Below are positions 1-7,603 of a stretch of DNA of 11,898 nt, piece after piece. Location: contig CAIRNC010000486.1 of NCBI GenBank assembly GCA_903879875.1, positions 1 through 11,898 of the forward strand. Direction: 5' to 3'. The notes beneath the pieces are model-generated. The model did not search any database. It saw only the letters and a program-made list of their open reading frames with translations, and was not told the DNA's origin. Origin of the DNA: an uncultured Bacteroidota bacterium (GTDB lineage: Bacteria; Bacteroidota; Bacteroidia; Flavobacteriales; Flavobacteriaceae). Made by a program: the position numbers and the translations under genes. Every line of letters begins with the position of its first letter. Within the stretch, counting starts at the first letter, position 1.

Positions 1-567
1 ATCAAAATTTTAAAAACAGAAGTACTTTCGGATAATTGGTATGTTTTAAGAAAAATTACCTACGAATATTTGAAAAAAGACGGCACTGTACAAACACAAA
101 GCCGAGAAGCTTATGACAGAGGCAATGGAGCAACTATTCTGTTATATAATAAATTACAGCAATCCGTAATTTTAACCCGACAATTTCGACTTCCCACATT
201 TTTAAATGGCAACGAAAATGGTATGTTGATAGAAGCTTGCGCAGGATTATTAGATAAAGATAACGCCGAAGATTGCATTAAAAGAGAAACTGAAGAAGAA
301 ACTGGATATAAAGTCACCGATGTGCGCAAGATTTTTGAAGCCTATATGTCTCCTGGTTCAGTAACTGAAATTGTTCATTTTTTTGTAGCAGAATATTCAA
401 AAACGATGAAAGTTAATGAAGGTGGGGGTGTGGCACACGAAGAAGAAAATATAGAAGTATTAGAAATGAACATCACTGAAGCTATAAAAATGATTGAAAC
501 GGGCGAAATAAAAGATGGTAAAACCATCATGCTGCTTCAATATGTACAACTTCACAATTTAATTTAA
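1..567 (+). CDS. nudK: GDP-mannose pyrophosphatase NudK (5' truncated)
   Basis: Nudix hydrolase predicted to split GDP-mannose into GMP and mannose-1-phosphate, in the cytoplasm. The reading frame is open from the first base of the window, so the start codon lies just outside. By comparison with E. coli NudK (191 aa, from memory) only about five residues are missing from the 188 visible. A TTG at 70 is in frame but internal, because the conserved N-terminus (LSDNWYVLRKITYEY) precedes it. The Nudix box spans fragment residues 82-103 and ends in RETEEETGY, the REUxEExGU metal-binding signature. Other NudK-like blocks are YDRGNGATILLYN, LIEACAGLLD, YMSPGSVTE and the C-terminal GEIKDGKT. Family assignment is secure; substrate specificity is inferred from similarity. 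It converges on the dehydrogenase gene across a shared hairpin. Confidence 0.93.
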   Translation: MKILKTEVLSDNWYVLRKITYEYLKKDGTVQTQSREAYDRGNGATILLYNKLQQSVILTRQFRLPTFLNGNENGMLIEACAGLLDKDNAEDCIKRETEEETGYKVTDVRKIFEAYMSPGSVTEIVHFFVAEYSKTMKVNEGGGVAHEEENIEVLEMNITEAIKMIETGEIKDGKTIMLLQYVQLHNLI

Positions 568-590
568 AAATAAATTATAATACCAAATCC

Positions 591-627
591 AAAAAAAGCC
601 CATTCAATTTTTAAATTGAATGGGCTT
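591..627 (-). terminator. Intrinsic terminator between convergent nudK and acyl-CoA dehydrogenase
   Basis: A perfect 15-bp inverted repeat (596-610 with 613-627) lies between the two converging stop codons. Read on the minus strand the stem is followed by seven U (the A-run at 591-597), so it best terminates the acyl-CoA dehydrogenase transcript. On the plus strand the stem is followed only by an A/T mix, so any effect on nudK would be weaker. Confidence 0.85.
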
Positions 628-649
628 AAAATATAAAAAATTATTGTTT

Positions 650-1786
650 CTATACCAATCCTCTAGAAATTACAATACGTTGAATTTCTGAAGTGCCTTC
701 GTAGATTTGTGTAATTTTAGAGTCGCGCATCATACGTTCAACATGATATTCAGCTACATAACCATTTCCTCCATGAATTTGAACAGCTTCGTTGGCTACT
801 TCTAATGCAATTTCCGAAGCATATAATTTGGCCATTGCTCCTGAATGAGCAATATCTTTACCTTCGTCTTTTTCACAAGCGGCTTTCATTATCAACAATT
901 TGGCTGCGGTCACTTTCACATACATATCGGCCAACTTGAAGGCGATGGCTTGATGATTGAAAATTTCTTTTCCAAAGGCTTTTCTTTCGTGTGAATATTT
1001 TAAAGCAATTTCATAAGCTCCAGTTGCAATTCCTAATGCTTGAGAAGCTATCCCGATTCGTCCTCCATTCAAAACATTCATGGCGAATGAAAAACCAAAT
1101 CCATCTGCACCAATTCTATTTTCCTTTGGCACTTTTACATCCGTAAATAATAAAGAGTGCGTGTCGCTTCCGCGAATTCCCATTTTTCTTTCTTTAGGAC
1201 CAATTTCGAAACCAGCCCAACCTTTTTCAACTATAAAAGCATTGATTCCTTTGTGTTTTTTGTCCACATCTGTTTGTGCTATAACCAAATAGGTCGAGGC
1301 GGTTGCACCATTCGTAATCCAGTTTTTTGTTCCATTTAGCAAATAATGGTCTCCCATATCAATTGCTGTAGTTTTTTGAGAAGTTGCATCGCTACCTGCT
1401 TCTGGTTCACTCAAACAAAAAGCACCAATTACTTCGCCTTTTGCTAAAGGAATTAAGTATTTCATTTTTTGTTCTTCGTTGCAATATTTTTCTAATCCAG
1501 CACAAACCAAAGAATTATTTACGGACATAATTACGGCAGCCGAAGCATCCACTTTAGCGATTTCGGTCATGGCTAATACATACGAAATGCTATCCAAACC
1601 CGCTCCTCCATATTTTGGGTCCACCATCATACCAAGAAAACCAAGTTCGCCCATCATTTTTACTTGTTCGGTTGGGAATTTTGAGTGTTCGTCTCTTTCA
1701 ATCACTCCAGGTAATAGTTCAGTTTGAGCAAAATCTTTAGCAGCTTGCTGAATCATTAAATGCTCTTCGGTAAGATTAAAATCCAT
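650..1786 (-). CDS. Acyl-CoA dehydrogenase (short-chain / butyryl-CoA type)
   Basis: FAD-dependent acyl-CoA dehydrogenase of 378 aa, the usual length. It introduces the alpha-beta double bond in fatty acyl-CoA during beta-oxidation or branched-chain amino acid breakdown. The signature GAFCLSEPEAGSDATS is at residues 121-136 and the FAD-contacting WITNG at 156-160. QIHGGNGY is at 336-343, and IYEGTSEIQR at 361-370 carries the likely catalytic base Glu363, placed as in short-chain enzymes such as bacterial butyryl-CoA dehydrogenase. The exact chain-length preference cannot be read from sequence. The ATG at 1786 lies 9 nt after the stop of the upstream C25 peptidase gene, and I see no promoter or Shine-Dalgarno in the gap. 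It may therefore be read through from the peptidase gene or use a promoter inside it. A strong terminator follows. Confidence 0.95.
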   Translation of the reverse strand: MDFNLTEEHLMIQQAAKDFAQTELLPGVIERDEHSKFPTEQVKMMGELGFLGMMVDPKYGGAGLDSISYVLAMTEIAKVDASAAVIMSVNNSLVCAGLEKYCNEEQKMKYLIPLAKGEVIGAFCLSEPEAGSDATSQKTTAIDMGDHYLLNGTKNWITNGATASTYLVIAQTDVDKKHKGINAFIVEKGWAGFEIGPKERKMGIRGSDTHSLLFTDVKVPKENRIGADGFGFSFAMNVLNGGRIGIASQALGIATGAYEIALKYSHERKAFGKEIFNHQAIAFKLADMYVKVTAAKLLIMKAACEKDEGKDIAHSGAMAKLYASEIALEVANEAVQIHGGNGYVAEYHVERMMRDSKITQIYEGTSEIQRIVISRGLV

Positions 1787-1795
1787 TGTAAATTG

Positions 1796-4700
1796 TTAAT
1801 TATTAATTATTATTTTTTTAGTTATTGATTTTGAATCATTTGATATTTTGGCAAAATAAATACCTGTTGCTGCCTTAAAATCAACTGTTTCAGCATTATT
1901 TGCTAGTTGTTTTGTGAAAATTAATTGACCGTTTATTGAAAATATTTCAATTTTGGCCTTATTTATTTCCATGGCATTGAGGTTTATAACAAAAGTTCCG
2001 TTGTTTGGATTTGGATACAATTTGATATTACTTTCAGTAAAATCAGTTGTACTCAAATTTTCAATTACTTTCAATGTATAATCTTCTACTTCTCCATAAC
2101 TAGTAGTGCCACAAGGAAGTAAATCAGCGCCATAAAGTACTCTGATACGCAAGCGAACATTTCCTAAATGAGCATCTGCTGGTACAGTAATTTCACCTAT
2201 TCCTGTTCCTATACCAGAACCATTTGTTCCTGTTCCAGTATAGGTTATATTAATTATTTCGTTGATATCGTCAAAATCGCCATCATAATTCCAATCTACC
2301 CAACAGCCCATAGTATCGGTATCCCAATGTTCCCCATTAGTAATGGTTATTGGATAACTTTGTGTTTTAGTTACTTCTGTAAAAACAGCTGTATTGTCTG
2401 TATAATGAGGTCCTTGAGTTGATGTATTATCAATTGTGTTAAAAACCACTTGTTGAATAAATTCGTCGGTAGTTGTGGTTCCTTCTCCATCACAATAATT
2501 TGGAATAAAACCAATAGTTAAAGGAAATTGATGTGAATTTGAGTATTGATTTGATGCTCCTCCAGACACCAAATAATTTGTGTCCGCTACAGTTCCAATT
2601 GGCGTCAGCAGATTGGCAGTTACATTAAAACTAAAACTTTGAGTTTGATTAATAGCCAAATTGATTGGGTTTGTTGTGGTAGAATTTGTAGTTAAGTAAC
2701 TGCTATTCGTTACCAAAGAGCCTATTACATTTGAAACCATAGCATGACCACTATTTTGAGTTGATATAATAACAGTAGCCGTTTCACCTGGATCTAATAT
2801 GCCATTATTGTTCCATAATGTGTCATTAATTGTGATTGTTTCTGGTATTGAAAACTTAGGTGCATTTAGAACCACATTAAAAGTTTCTGTCCAAATATGA
2901 CCTAATGTATCAGTAATCGTAATTAGAAAAATTGCTATATGCCCATCAGGCACGTTATTAGCAATGGTAAACGAAAAGGCATTGTTTTGAAGTTTGGTTT
3001 GACCTGCTAATATATCACTATAATTTTCAATGATGTCTGATATTGAAACAAAGGTGTCTGAAGAAGTTATTGTTGCTGTTACACCATTGGCAGTAAAACC
3101 ACTACCCGCTAGTGCAACATTCTTAAGAGTTACATTTAAATTAACAGCTTGTCCAAAATTTGGTAGCACAGATGTTGTATAACTATTCATTACGACATAA
3201 GGTACATTTGAAGGTACAATTGATAAGGTGTTTATAAATGGGATTTTATTTTGGGCAGTTACAACAATATCTGCAGTACCAACAGAAAAAGCACTAGCTC
3301 CAAAAGTTAATGTGGCTATTCCAGCTGAATTAGAAAAAGCAGCCGCAATTAGTAAGCCGTTTTGAGAAAGTGCTACATAGGAATAGGGTGCAGAAGTAAT
3401 AGTCATTGAAGTCATTCCATTAATTAATGCAGTTGGATTGCTTGTAACGGTCATGGGTTGAGGAGTTCCAATATAATTTATTATAGAAGGATCTCCCATT
3501 AAATGATAAATTTCCCAATAATAGGTTTTGTTGTCTGTGGATGTTGTAGAACCTTCTACTGCTAAATTGCCACAAACTACCATTTCTCCTTGTGAGTTAT
3601 ACCAACTTGTTGTGCTTGCTTCGTTTGCTAATTGATGCCAATATCCATCATAAGCACCTCTAGAACTTTGCGCATAAGAAGGTTGTGCAGTTATGCTGGT
3701 CGTGTTTCCAACTCCCCACCAAAAATCTTCATCCCAATAAGTGTTATTAGCACCTCCAATATAGCCAATTGCACCACCGTTTACTTTTCGTAAGGCCGCT
3801 TCGCCAAAACATTCATCTGCTGAAAAAGTATTAGATTGGCAACAATTTCCAATCCAAAGACCATATTTTCCATTGTTATTTAAAGAAGTGATATCGTTTG
3901 TATCAAAACTAGGACTTGCCCATCCGCTTTCGCCACAATGTGCAGTATAATTTGCAAAACTCACGCCTGCATTAACTTTGTTTATTATAGTAGTATGAAT
4001 TGCAGCATTATCAAGTGGTTGCAGGTAAGTATTGCTATTTATATTGTTGGTTGCATTGAAATAATAATTGTCTCCATACCAAATTTGTCCATTTCCATTG
4101 GTCATTTCAAAACTTGCATCATCACCAGCTACTAACAAAACTTCAGATAAATAGGCTGGATTCGGCATCAAATATTTTTCATACATCAGCGTTTTGTCAA
4201 TTTGCGGTTGCAACTGAGCTGTGTTTTGGGCGGAAAATCTACCGTAATATACTTCAGGCAAATTATCGCCTGTATATTCGCAATAGCGCAAATCGGTAAA
4301 ATGAGCAGGATCAGTTCCTTCAAATGCAGGTATTTGTTGTACATCACCCACTAATAACACATAACTCATTGGTGTTAAACCGTTGTAAATATTTTGTAAA
4401 TAGGATTTAATGGCGTTAGTTGTTGAACCAATTATATCAGTATAGCCAACGGTGATTTTAAAACCTTTTTTGATTTTCCATGCAATAAAAGGAGCCAATT
4501 GAGCTTCAAACATTCTGTCGGAAACAATTACCATGTGAATCGGCGCTTGATTGATGGTTTCAGTCGATTTATCTATACTGTTTTCTAGGTTGTTTAACAA
4601 ACTTTTGTCAAGTATTCCTGAACCGTATTTTTTTTTGATGTTTTCGGTTTTACTTTTATCAGCATCAATATATTTTACTTCAACAACTAAATTATTTAAA

Positions 4701-5260
4701 ATTCGCAAAGTATTCTTTACTGGATTGTATTGAATGGGTGCAATTTCAATTCTTCCTAAACGAATAGAACGCATTTGTCCTGATTCAGAATATGTTGCAA
4801 TTGTTTGATTATTATATACATCTGTCGCATAAGATTTAGCATCTTCGAAAAAGACAATTTCCTCTTCACTTTTAGATTGTGATCTACGAGCTGGAGCAAT
4901 TTTATTTGTAAAACCAAGACTATTCAGGTCTATAATTTCTTCATCATAACTTTTTATAACAAAAGTTACTTTGGCATTTTGCGGTACTTCTATAAGTTTG
5001 CTTATAACTGGAATATTAGGTTTTCCTGAAGTATAAATTTGAGCTAAATTAATATTAGAAATTGTAATGTAGGCTTTATTTGGAGTGCTTAAATTTTTAA
5101 TTTCTAATTGTTTCATAGAAAAAAACAAATCAATTCCCGAATAATTTTTGTCTGTAAAAACTATCTTGTCTTCAATTGATTTTAAAAATATTTTTTGGTT
5201 ACTTTGAGCAAATACTATTCCTGAAAGAAATAAAATTAAGATTAAAAAGTATTTTCTCAT
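1796..5260 (-). CDS. Gingipain-like C25 cysteine peptidase with GEVED and T9SS sorting domains
   Basis: Secreted multidomain peptidase, 1154 aa from the ATG at 5260. A signal peptide (MRKYFLILILFLSGIVFAQ, residues 1-19) leads a pro-region. The C25 catalytic domain is at about 240-595, with VLLVGDVQQIPA, the probable catalytic His441 in ANYTAHCGES and Cys474 in IGNCC. The His-to-Cys spacing of 33 equals RgpB His211/Cys244 as I recall it. After it come an Ig-like segment (about 600-680), a CARDB-like beta domain with NNGILDPGET (about 800-915), and a GEVED domain (about 985-1065, CWVDWNYDGDF to GEVEDY). A type A T9SS sorting domain (KLYPNPNNGTF from 1080) ends in a basic tail. It should cross the outer membrane through T9SS and be released or surface-anchored. 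Arg/Lys specificity cannot be told. An in-frame TTG at 5293 would add 11 residues, but that TTG is part of the promoter element. Confidence 0.93.
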   Translation of the reverse strand: MRKYFLILILFLSGIVFAQSNQKIFLKSIEDKIVFTDKNYSGIDLFFSMKQLEIKNLSTPNKAYITISNINLAQIYTSGKPNIPVISKLIEVPQNAKVTFVIKSYDEEIIDLNSLGFTNKIAPARRSQSKSEEEIVFFEDAKSYATDVYNNQTIATYSESGQMRSIRLGRIEIAPIQYNPVKNTLRILNNLVVEVKYIDADKSKTENIKKKYGSGILDKSLLNNLENSIDKSTETINQAPIHMVIVSDRMFEAQLAPFIAWKIKKGFKITVGYTDIIGSTTNAIKSYLQNIYNGLTPMSYVLLVGDVQQIPAFEGTDPAHFTDLRYCEYTGDNLPEVYYGRFSAQNTAQLQPQIDKTLMYEKYLMPNPAYLSEVLLVAGDDASFEMTNGNGQIWYGDNYYFNATNNINSNTYLQPLDNAAIHTTIINKVNAGVSFANYTAHCGESGWASPSFDTNDITSLNNNGKYGLWIGNCCQSNTFSADECFGEAALRKVNGGAIGYIGGANNTYWDEDFWWGVGNTTSITAQPSYAQSSRGAYDGYWHQLANEASTTSWYNSQGEMVVCGNLAVEGSTTSTDNKTYYWEIYHLMGDPSIINYIGTPQPMTVTSNPTALINGMTSMTITSAPYSYVALSQNGLLIAAAFSNSAGIATLTFGASAFSVGTADIVVTAQNKIPFINTLSIVPSNVPYVVMNSYTTSVLPNFGQAVNLNVTLKNVALAGSGFTANGVTATITSSDTFVSISDIIENYSDILAGQTKLQNNAFSFTIANNVPDGHIAIFLITITDTLGHIWTETFNVVLNAPKFSIPETITINDTLWNNNGILDPGETATVIISTQNSGHAMVSNVIGSLVTNSSYLTTNSTTTNPINLAINQTQSFSFNVTANLLTPIGTVADTNYLVSGGASNQYSNSHQFPLTIGFIPNYCDGEGTTTTDEFIQQVVFNTIDNTSTQGPHYTDNTAVFTEVTKTQSYPITITNGEHWDTDTMGCWVDWNYDGDFDDINEIINITYTGTGTNGSGIGTGIGEITVPADAHLGNVRLRIRVLYGADLLPCGTTSYGEVEDYTLKVIENLSTTDFTESNIKLYPNPNNGTFVINLNAMEINKAKIEIFSINGQLIFTKQLANNAETVDFKAATGIYFAKISNDSKSITKKIIINN

Positions 5261-5278
5261 AAATAATAGTATTTTGGT

Positions 5279-5286
5279 TAATTTTG
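5279..5286 (+). promoter_or_regulatory. TAnnTTTG promoter element, candidate for anmK
   Basis: TAATTTTG matches TAnnTTTG on the plus strand, 57 nt before the anmK start. No -33 TTG is seen at the usual spacing. It faces the peptidase promoter element across four T residues. Confidence 0.4.
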
Positions 5287-5290
5287 TTTT

Positions 5291-5298
5291 CAAAAGTA
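5291..5298 (-). promoter_or_regulatory. TAnnTTTG promoter element of the C25 peptidase gene
   Basis: The minus strand reads TACTTTTG, a full match to the Bacteroidota -7 consensus TAnnTTTG, 30 nt before the ATG at 5260. No TTG lies at the usual distance for a -33 element (the nearest is about 27 nt upstream), so the call rests on the -7 box and its position. It argues against the TTG at 5293 as start codon, since that triplet is the end of the box. Confidence 0.55.
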
Positions 5299-5343
5299 AT
5301 TATTTTTATTGGAAATTCTAAAAAACAATTACAAATTTAGTCA

Positions 5344-6411
5344 ATGATTATTAAAAACTACAACGTTTTCGGAGTTATGTCGGGCACCTCGCTAGATGGT
5401 GTGGATTTGGCACATATTCATTTTACGATTTCAGAAGGCAAATGGAGTTTTCAAATACTTGAAAGAGAAACTATTCCATATACAAACGAATGGGTTGCCT
5501 TGCTGAAAAAGGCTATTACTTTTGATGATTTGGAATTAAACAAATTAAATTTAGATTACACCGAATTACTTGGAAACATCATTTTTGATTTTATTAAACG
5601 AAATAAAATTTCAAATCTTGACGCTGTTTGCTCACATGGGCACACTATTTTGCACCAACCCGAAGAAGGTTTAACGCTTCAAATTGGCAATTTGCCAATG
5701 CTTGCTAAAATAGTAAAGCAGACAATTGTATGTGATTTCCGAGTACAAGATGTTCAATTAGGTGGTCAAGGTGCTCCTTTAGTGCCTATTGGTGACCGAA
5801 TACTTTTCTCAGAATATGACTATTGTCTTAATTTGGGTGGTTTTGCAAATATTTCATTCGAAGAAAATGGCAATCGAATTGCTTTCGATATTTCGCCCGT
5901 AAATACAGTTTTGAATTACTATGCCAATCAATTGGGATTCGATTACGATGACAAGGGAAATATAGCTCGTTCTGGAAAATTAAATTTAGTGTTACTTAGC
6001 CAATTGAATGATTTGGATTTTTACAAAAAAAGCATTCCTAAATCACTTGGATTTGAATTTGTTAGAGAAATTGTGTTGCCCTTAATTGAAAAAAACGATA
6101 TTGGAATTGAAGCTAAAATGCACACTTTCACGGAACACGTAGCTCATCAGATTGCTTTAGCCTTACCAAAAAAAGAAGGGAAATTATTTGTTACGGGAGG
6201 TGGTGCTTATAATGATTTTCTGATTGAAAGATTGAAGTTTTTATTGCCACAAATTGAAGTAATTGTTCCTGATTCTACAACGTTAGAATTCAAAGAAGCG
6301 CTAATATTTGCTTTACTTGGGGTTTTAAAATTGCGTAATGAAATTAATGTATTGAAAAGCGTAACTGGCGCAAAAAAAGACCACAGTTCTGGTGTTATTT
6401 TCCAATACTAG
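5344..6411 (+). CDS. anmK: Anhydro-N-acetylmuramic acid kinase AnmK
   Basis: Cytoplasmic kinase of 355 aa, close to the family's usual 360-380. It opens the 1,6-anhydro ring of anhMurNAc and phosphorylates it to MurNAc-6-phosphate, recycling peptidoglycan fragments. The N-terminal ATP-binding motif GVMSGTSLDGVD is at residues 10-21. SHGHT is at 97-101, DFRVQDVQLGGQGAPLVP at 131-148, and LNLGGFANIS at 162-171. FDISPVN at 181-187 has Asp182 as the likely catalytic base by alignment with E. coli AnmK. The second nucleotide-binding block VTGGGAYND is at 283-291. The ATG at 5344 gives the conserved N-terminus directly. The gene is divergent from the C25 peptidase and convergent with the globin gene, so it appears monocistronic. 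Only a weak 7-bp inverted repeat (6400-6406 with 6425-6431) sits at its 3' end. Confidence 0.95.
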   Translation: MIIKNYNVFGVMSGTSLDGVDLAHIHFTISEGKWSFQILERETIPYTNEWVALLKKAITFDDLELNKLNLDYTELLGNIIFDFIKRNKISNLDAVCSHGHTILHQPEEGLTLQIGNLPMLAKIVKQTIVCDFRVQDVQLGGQGAPLVPIGDRILFSEYDYCLNLGGFANISFEENGNRIAFDISPVNTVLNYYANQLGFDYDDKGNIARSGKLNLVLLSQLNDLDFYKKSIPKSLGFEFVREIVLPLIEKNDIGIEAKMHTFTEHVAHQIALALPKKEGKLFVTGGGAYNDFLIERLKFLLPQIEVIVPDSTTLEFKEALIFALLGVLKLRNEINVLKSVTGAKKDHSSGVIFQY

Positions 6412-6444
6412 CTTTCAAAACCAAATTGGAATATTAAAATTTTG

Positions 6445-6828
6445 CTACTCTAATTTTTTCTCTTGAGCAATTTTTATTTGCATTATTGTAGATAAATTGT
6501 TTGCTTGATTTTTCATTCGCTCACAGTTTAAACCTTGAAAATTCTCGTCGATTGCGGCTTCAAAATGGAAAAGCCAAATAGTAAATAATTCTTTAGAAAG
6601 ATAGGACTTGGCATTTACATCTAAATGAATTTGAGTAAGATTATTAAAGTAACCGCCTGTTCCTAAAAGAGATTGCGACCAAAAAGTTACTAAAATTGGA
6701 AGATGTTCCTCGAGTTTTATTTTTACAACATCAGTAAATATATAACTGATTTTATCATCTTCTAAAAGTTTTTTATAAAAATCAGCTACAATGATATGTA
6801 GATCCTCTTGGTTTTGTATGTCGTTCAT
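6445..6828 (-). CDS. Group III truncated haemoglobin
   Basis: A haem protein of 127 aa, as expected for the group III (P) truncated globins. The closest pattern I recall is Campylobacter jejuni Ctb. Visible globin positions are Tyr18 in DFYKKL (B10), His42 in LEEHLPIL (near the distal E7 site), the FW pair at 49-50, LLGTGGY at 54-60, the proximal His68 in QIHLD, and Trp85 in FTIWLFHFE (G8). The fold and haem ligation are therefore well supported. The physiological role (oxygen, NO or peroxide chemistry) cannot be inferred from sequence. There is no signal peptide, so it is cytoplasmic. It lies 60 nt downstream of pth on the same strand with no terminator or clear promoter between, so co-transcription with pth is likely. 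No Shine-Dalgarno is seen. Confidence 0.88.
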   Translation of the reverse strand: MNDIQNQEDLHIIVADFYKKLLEDDKISYIFTDVVKIKLEEHLPILVTFWSQSLLGTGGYFNNLTQIHLDVNAKSYLSKELFTIWLFHFEAAIDENFQGLNCERMKNQANNLSTIMQIKIAQEKKLE

Positions 6829-6888
6829 TTTTTTAAAATAAATTGATTTATGGAGGTTTAGATTGTATTTTAAAACCTAAAACTATTT

Positions 6889-7515
6889 CTACTTTCCATT
6901 AAAAGCGGTCATTGTAAATTCTAATCCTGAAGTACCAAATGTTTTTATTATTTCGGAAGCCATTTCTAATCTTTCAGGCATTTTTAATTTTTCGGAATCA
7001 TTCCACTCGCCTAACACATAGTCGATTTGTTTTCCTTTTTTAAATTCATCACTTATTCCAAATCGAAAGCGCGTGTAATTTTGTGTATTTAAAATGAGAT
7101 TGATGTTTTTTAGTCCGTTATGTCCTCCATCGCTCCCTTTTGGTTTTATTCGAATAGCGCCAAAAGACAAATTCAAATCATCTGTAATAATTAAAACATT
7201 TTCTAATGGAATATTTTCTTTATCCATCCAATATTTCACTGCTTTCCCGCTTAGATTCATATAGGTATTCGGCTTTAATAATAAAAAGGTTTTCCCTTTG
7301 AATTTGTATTCCGCTAAAGCACCTAATTTTACTGTGGCAAATGATAAAGATTCTTTTTGAGCCAAAAAATCTAAAACTTTAAAACCAATATTATGGCGTG
7401 TATTTACATATTCGGAACCAATATTACCAAGTCCAACAATTAAAAATTTCTTCATAAAATCAGTAGTGTTTTCTTTTTCTTTTTTAGCAAATATATTTTT
7501 TATCCATGGTATCAT
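6889..7515 (-). CDS. pth: Peptidyl-tRNA hydrolase Pth
   Basis: Releases the peptide from peptidyl-tRNAs dropped by the ribosome. From the ATG at 7515 the protein is 208 aa. Its hydrolase domain begins at the second in-frame ATG (7455) with MKKFLIVGLGNIG, preceded by a 20-residue basic, weakly amphipathic extension (MIPWIKNIFAKKEKENTTDF). Counted from 7515, catalytic His41 lies in NTRHNIG, Asp112 in ITDDLNL, and His132/Asn133 in GGHNGLKNI. KPNTYMNLSGKAV matches the substrate loop. An upstream TTG at 7533 falls in the promoter region and is rejected as start. I recall similar N-terminal extensions in flavobacterial Pth, but 7455 remains possible and would give 188 aa. Gene order prs, rplY, pth is common in bacteria and links it to translation upkeep. 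Confidence 0.94.
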   Translation of the reverse strand: MIPWIKNIFAKKEKENTTDFMKKFLIVGLGNIGSEYVNTRHNIGFKVLDFLAQKESLSFATVKLGALAEYKFKGKTFLLLKPNTYMNLSGKAVKYWMDKENIPLENVLIITDDLNLSFGAIRIKPKGSDGGHNGLKNINLILNTQNYTRFRFGISDEFKKGKQIDYVLGEWNDSEKLKMPERLEMASEIIKTFGTSGLEFTMTAFNGK

Positions 7516-7519
7516 TTTG

Positions 7520-7527
7520 CAAAAGTA
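7520..7527 (-). promoter_or_regulatory. TAnnTTTG promoter element of pth
   Basis: The minus strand reads TACTTTTG, ending only four bases before the ATG at 7515. No consensus -33 TTG stands at 19-21 nt upstream. If used, transcription would begin at or next to that ATG, giving a nearly leaderless mRNA, or a leader of about 55-60 nt for the ATG at 7455. Confidence 0.5.
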
Positions 7528-7536
7528 ATGCAATTG

Positions 7537-7563
7537 GATAATTAGACCATTAGATAATTAGAC
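7537..7563. repeat. Short direct repeat upstream of pth
   Basis: GATAATTAGAC occurs twice, at 7537-7547 and 7553-7563, with a 16-bp period. It lies just upstream of the pth promoter element. It is AT-rich and may be slippage or a protein-binding site; the sequence does not decide. Confidence 0.5.
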
Positions 7564-7603
7564 AATTTGAAAATGTCATCTCTTGAAAAAGATTGTTTCT
7601 CTT

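Noticed and set aside
111..329. 72-codon minus-strand open frame inside nudK
   Set aside because: Antisense shadow of a strongly conserved Nudix domain. Similar antisense frames inside the dehydrogenase, peptidase, rplY and prs genes were rejected for the same reason.
1796..5260. C25 peptidase as the T9SS sortase PorU
   Set aside because: It ends in a type A sorting domain with YPNPNNG and a basic tail, a mark of T9SS cargo; PorU lacks this tail.
5258..5293. TTG at 5293 as the C25 peptidase start (11 extra residues)
   Set aside because: The TTG is the end of the TACTTTTG promoter box, and the ATG at 5260 gives a textbook signal peptide.
6400..6431. TTCCAAT / ATTGGAA hairpin as anmK terminator
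   Set aside because: Seven weak base pairs, an 18-nt loop and no T-run; not enough to call.
7513..7533. TTG at 7533 as the pth start
   Set aside because: It lies upstream of the TACTTTTG box at 7520-7527, so it would not be in the transcript.
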